From positions 1 through 9,580 of the forward strand of contig PKUI01000168.1 in NCBI GenBank assembly GCA_002869605.1: a DNA stretch of 9,580 bases. The letters run 5' to 3'. Each line of letters begins with the position of its first letter. Within the stretch, counting starts at the first letter, position 1. This DNA comes from Desulfuromonas sp. (lineage in GTDB: Bacteria; Desulfobacterota; Desulfuromonadia; Desulfuromonadales; SZUA-401). The notes under the pieces were generated by a model that saw only the letters and a list, made by a program, of their open reading frames with translations, ran no database searches and was not told the origin of the DNA. Positions 6,804 through 9,580 of the stretch are shown here, piece by piece. The position numbers and the translations under genes are program-made.

Positions 6804-7799
6804 ATGGCTCCGGAAGCGTTCCGTGATTTACTGCGACTGGTCCATGGTTTCGAAGCGGCCAAGATCTTCCTGGTGGCCGTGGATCATGACTTTTTTACGC
6901 CCCTGGAACAGGGATGCCGTGCCGATGAGCTCGCACATCTGCGCGGTCTCGATGCACGCGCCGTCGTGCTGTGCCTGAACGCCCTGACCGCGCTGGGCGT
7001 GCTTGAAAAGTCCGGCGAGGTCTTTCGTAACGGCACGGCCGCGTCACGCTGGCTGGTCGCGGGCGAGGGGTACCGCGGACATATCTTTAAACACATCCAT
7101 CATGGCTGGGATGCGTGGCATAACCTCGACCAGGTGGTCCGGGATGGGCACCCCGCAGAGGTTGTCGAGGATCTGGCGCTGGGTGGAGATGCGCAGCGGA
7201 CCCGGGATTTTATCCGTGGCATGGACGATGTCACCCGTGAACTGGCTCCCGAGGTGGTTGCATCGCTCGACCTGGACGGGGTGAGGGTGTTGCTCGATGT
7301 CGGCGGTGGCCCGGGGCGCTATGCCCAAACCTTTCTCGAGCAGCACCCAGAGCTAGAGCAGGTACGCCTGTTCGATCTTCCCGGGGCGCTGGAAGTCGCA
7401 GGCGCCAATCTCGCCGGGTTCTCCGCGCGCGACAAGGTGGTGCTGCAGCCCGGCGATCTTCATTACGACGAGTTTGCGCCGGGGGTCGACCTAGCCTGGA
7501 TTTCACAGGTGCTGCATGCTCTCGACGAGAGGGCATGTCGTGCCCTTTTGGCCAAGGTCAAGCGTTGCCTCAATCCCGGTGGAAGGGTGCTGATTCACGA
7601 GTTTCTACTCGCCGACGATTGTGCTGGACCTCCCCAGGCGGCCCTGTTTGCCGTGCACATGCTGGTGATGACCGCGGGGGGGCGGGCCTACGGCGGCGCA
7701 GAAATTTCAGCTTGGCTAGCGGATCTCGGGTTTGAGGAGATCACGGTTACGGTTGCCGGTCCGGAGACCGCCATCGTCTCGGCCCGACTTCCGGCGTGA
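6804..7799 (+). CDS. SAM-dependent O-methyltransferase-like protein (Methyltransf_2 type)
   Basis: 331 residues. An N-terminal winged-helix dimerisation-type domain (about 1-95, with DARAVVLCLNALTALGVLEK) is followed by a class I SAM-binding fold. Motif I is LLDVGGGPGRYA with D165 and G167-G171; the acidic RLFDLP follows at the end of strand 2; WISQVLHALDE holds H238, where the family has its catalytic base in LHDW; then NPGGRVLIHEFLL with H265/E266. This layout fits the acetylserotonin/caffeate O-methyltransferase superfamily, also used in carotenoid, bacteriochlorophyll and antibiotic pathways. The substrate cannot be told, and the Asp normally after the catalytic His is Ala here. AAAGGAGGT at 6791-6799 precedes ATG 6804 by four to five bases; GTG 6798 in the same frame lies inside that ribosome site and is rejected. 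It is last in the operon with the ABC-F and ParA-like genes. Confidence 0.85.
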   Translation: MAPEAFRDLLRLVHGFEAAKIFLVAVDHDFFTPLEQGCRADELAHLRGLDARAVVLCLNALTALGVLEKSGEVFRNGTAASRWLVAGEGYRGHIFKHIHHGWDAWHNLDQVVRDGHPAEVVEDLALGGDAQRTRDFIRGMDDVTRELAPEVVASLDLDGVRVLLDVGGGPGRYAQTFLEQHPELEQVRLFDLPGALEVAGANLAGFSARDKVVLQPGDLHYDEFAPGVDLAWISQVLHALDERACRALLAKVKRCLNPGGRVLIHEFLLADDCAGPPQAALFAVHMLVMTAGGRAYGGAEISAWLADLGFEEITVTVAGPETAIVSARLPA

Positions 7800-7828
7800 A
7801 TGCGGTTGGCATCGCTCAAATATTGAAC

Positions 7829-7857
7829 TTGACTTCTTGTTTGGACTACTTTACAAG
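7829..7857 (+). promoter_or_regulatory. Promoter of the DUF4388-like/7TM gene pair
   Basis: TTGACT (7829-7834), a 17-bp spacer and TACAAG (7852-7857), in a noticeably AT-rich stretch of an otherwise GC-rich window. Transcription would start near 7864, leaving about 46 nt of leader. The -10 is moderate (four of six). Confidence 0.6.
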
Positions 7858-7872
7858 TGTGTAGTTTAACTA
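7845..7872. repeat. Palindromes over the -10 and start site, candidate operator
   Basis: TAGTTTAACTA (7862-7872) is a perfect 5-1-5 palindrome on the expected transcription start. ACTT-TAC-AAGT (7848-7858) is another, centred on the -10, and ACTAC (7845-7849) pairs with GTAGT (7861-7865). A regulator bound here would block RNA polymerase. The cognate regulator is unknown, and short AT-rich palindromes can arise by chance. Confidence 0.4.
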
Positions 7873-7910
7873 AGTTTTTCTGGTGATTATAAGGTTTTGA
7901 CGGGGTGCAC

Positions 7911-8855
7911 ATGATTCTTCTTCCGCGAGGAAATCCAGTCAAGGAGAAGATTGATCCGAGTAAGGTCAATCTTGCCGAGGCACTTAAAAAGCTCAAGACG
8001 GGCGGTTTTACAGGCTATTTGCGCTTCGATACCGGAGAAGGTACCGGCATCGTCATCTTTCAGGAGGGACGCCTGATCAGTGCACTGTTCGAGGGACAGG
8101 AGCGCCTAGTCGCGTACGATGCGTTGGCAAAGGTTTTCTCGGCGTCGCTGACAACCCAGTCAACCCTCGACATTTACCGGCTGTCCGCGGATCTTTCCTT
8201 GAGCACGCATGCCCTGCTGCACGGCGATGTCCTGTACAAGGGGCAGGAGCTCAAGCTGCTCGACATCAGGTCGCTGCTCGGCAAACTCAAGGAAGATGCC
8301 ATCAACGGTTGCCTGCGCATCTACACCGATGATCGTATTGCACTGATTTTCTACCGGGAAGGGAACGCGGTCGGATTTTTCCACGACGGTTCGACCGATA
8401 TCGAGACCACTGCCGACACCTCTATGTCGGTGGCCAAGCTTCCCGGAGCCAAGATAGACGTTCTTACCACCAAGGCGAGTGAAAACCAGAACCTTGCCGA
8501 CCTGATGGAGACCGCGGATATCGGCGAGTTGTGGCAGCGCTCCCAGGGGGAGGTTTCGCGCCAGCGCCAGCAGCAGCAGGACGATACGGCACGCGCAAAG
8601 CAGGCCGAGGCCGGTGTGCAGAAGGAGAAGGTCCTCGATACGCTGCGTGCGACCGCGGAAAAGCATGTCGGAAAGATCGGCAGTTCGCTGGTCGAAAAGG
8701 AGTTCGCCAAGGTTTCCGGCTCCGGAGTGTTGAGTGAGGGCAGCCTGGAACTGTTTTTCGCGGCGCTGGGCAAGGCCTCCAAGCTGGTGGCGGGGCCGAG
8801 CAAAGTCAACGCCATGGAAAAAGAGATGCTGCAACAGCTCAAGTCGCTGCTTTAA
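7911..8855 (+). CDS. Protein with two DUF4388/PATAN-like segments
   Basis: 314 residues, soluble, with no signal peptide. The first DUF4388-like segment (about 20-65) reads LKTGGFTGYLRFD, then GIVIFQEGRLISALFEG: an aliphatic strand, a polar turn and a Gly-Arg-Leu-Ile strand, typical of this family. A second copy (about 118-165) has AINGCLRIYTDD and LIFYREGNAVGFFHDGS. A charged, Gln-rich helical linker (about 208-245, with QRQQQQDD) leads to a C-terminal helical domain ending MLQQLKSLL. DUF4388/PATAN proteins are generally tied to two-component, gliding or GTPase signalling; the role here is inferred from the family, not seen. The start is uncertain: ATG 7911 follows GGGG (7902-7905) by five bases, while GTG 7905, two codons earlier, follows AAGG (7891-7894) by ten. 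It has its own promoter and is 29 bp from the membrane protein gene, so the two are probably co-transcribed. Confidence 0.75.
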   Translation: MILLPRGNPVKEKIDPSKVNLAEALKKLKTGGFTGYLRFDTGEGTGIVIFQEGRLISALFEGQERLVAYDALAKVFSASLTTQSTLDIYRLSADLSLSTHALLHGDVLYKGQELKLLDIRSLLGKLKEDAINGCLRIYTDDRIALIFYREGNAVGFFHDGSTDIETTADTSMSVAKLPGAKIDVLTTKASENQNLADLMETADIGELWQRSQGEVSRQRQQQQDDTARAKQAEAGVQKEKVLDTLRATAEKHVGKIGSSLVEKEFAKVSGSGVLSEGSLELFFAALGKASKLVAGPSKVNAMEKEMLQQLKSLL

Positions 8856-8884
8856 TGTGATTGTTTCGTTAAGGAGGAGGGCAG

Positions 8885-9580
8885 ATGGTCGAGTTTAACC
8901 TTGATATGGTCCAGGCGCTGTTCTGGGTTATCGCCGGTGTGGTGTCTTTTTATTTCAGCCTCGGCAATGCACGGGTCTGGACCAGTATCGCGGTCGGTTT
9001 TTTCCTGGTGCTGGTGGGAGAGGTTATCCCACAGACGCTCCCTTTTCTGCCTGGTGCCGGTAACCCGTACGTCGACGCGATGGCGCATATCATCGGCACC
9101 ATCGCCATCATGGTCATGACCCACGGGTTCCAGGAGTACTATGTCTTCTCCAAGACCCTCGAGCTCGAGGGGCGCAAGAGCACTGTCTACATCGGCACCC
9201 TGATCGTGGTGGTCGGTTCGGTGGTGTTCTTGCTGGTCAACCCGGCCCCCGAGTATGATACCCTGCGCCTGATCCAGGTGGTGGGCAACACCAACTGGGT
9301 CTTTTTGGCACTGATCAATATCGACATGATCCGCAAGATCTACATCAACGTGAAGGATACCCCGATTGGCAAGGGGTTCCTCGGCTTCATGGCGGTCTTC
9401 GTGTTTATCTTCCTGTGGAAGGGATCGAACCTGTACATCCAGGTCTATGACCTCGACTTCCTCGCCAAGCTCTACCCCTTCCGTTACAACTTCTCGCTGC
9501 TGGTGAGTAACGTCGGTAACTTCCTGGCCAGTATCACGGTCGGTATCACCTTCCTGTTTTTGGCCAAGCAGCTGCGTTAA
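8885..9580 (+). CDS. Seven-helix integral membrane protein of unknown function
   Basis: 231 residues, complete: TAA is the last codon of the window. AGGAGG at 8872-8877 lies seven bases before ATG 8885. Seven hydrophobic segments are visible: about 8-27, 31-52, 65-83, 101-119, 132-149, 164-180 and 203-227. There is no cleavable signal peptide. Short polar loops hold ELEGRKS (93-99) and RKIYINVKD (150-158). Residues of interest near or in membranes are E46, H68, H80 and E84; paired His could bind haem or a metal, but that is speculation. The fold recalls the membrane-sensor part of 7TM signalling proteins, yet no kinase, cyclase or other output domain follows. Its partner is most plausibly the DUF4388-like protein encoded just upstream. 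I do not recognise the family. Confidence 0.85.
   Translation: MVEFNLDMVQALFWVIAGVVSFYFSLGNARVWTSIAVGFFLVLVGEVIPQTLPFLPGAGNPYVDAMAHIIGTIAIMVMTHGFQEYYVFSKTLELEGRKSTVYIGTLIVVVGSVVFLLVNPAPEYDTLRLIQVVGNTNWVFLALINIDMIRKIYINVKDTPIGKGFLGFMAVFVFIFLWKGSNLYIQVYDLDFLAKLYPFRYNFSLLVSNVGNFLASITVGITFLFLAKQLR

Noticed and set aside
9023..9034. TTATCCCACA resembling a DnaA box
   Set aside because: It has an extra base against TTATCCACA, is single, and lies inside the membrane-protein gene.

Overview
The window is GC-rich, densely coded chromosomal DNA. It most resembles a deltaproteobacterium of the Desulfuromonadales/Geobacter type. That placement rests on remembered family resemblance (the Cys-rich protein at 2774-3484, the DUF4388-like protein at 7911-8855, and an RNase E with a long repetitive tail), not on a search. 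I see no IS element, phage gene, CRISPR array, tRNA or rRNA.

Layout. The left quarter (1-2355, minus strand) holds the catalytic half and most of a low-complexity, Lys/Ala/Pro/Glu-rich tail of an RNase E/G family endoribonuclease; the gene runs off the left edge inside a 99-bp tandem repeat array. It faces a roughly 418-bp divergent intergenic region (2356-2773). This holds a candidate rne promoter followed by a long, structured 5' leader, an inverted repeat, and a good sigma70-type promoter that reads rightward into a Cys-containing conserved hypothetical protein (2774-3484).

Next comes a compact three-gene rightward operon (3549-7799): a YheS/Uup-type ABC-F ATPase, a ParA/MinD-like ATPase with a C-terminal Cys/His cluster, and an O-methyltransferase-like protein. 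The ABC-F gene is broken by one in-frame TAG exactly in the linker between its two ATPase domains; both sides are otherwise intact and in the same frame. Its promoter is an extended -10 so close to the ATG that the mRNA should be leaderless or nearly so.

The right end (7800-9580) is a second transcription unit with its own promoter and a palindrome at the expected start site. It carries a protein with two DUF4388/PATAN-like segments, then a seven-helix membrane protein of unknown function that ends exactly at the window edge.

Functionally, RNase E (RNA decay and processing) and the ABC-F protein (ribosome-associated) are translation/RNA housekeeping proteins. The ParA-like, DUF4388-like and 7TM proteins are of the kind linked to cell organisation or signalling, but their partners cannot be read from the window. 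No complete novel defence or mobile system is visible. The items most worth a second look are the amber codon in the ABC-F linker, the RNase E repeat tail, the leaderless promoter, and the ParA-Cys/His fusion.
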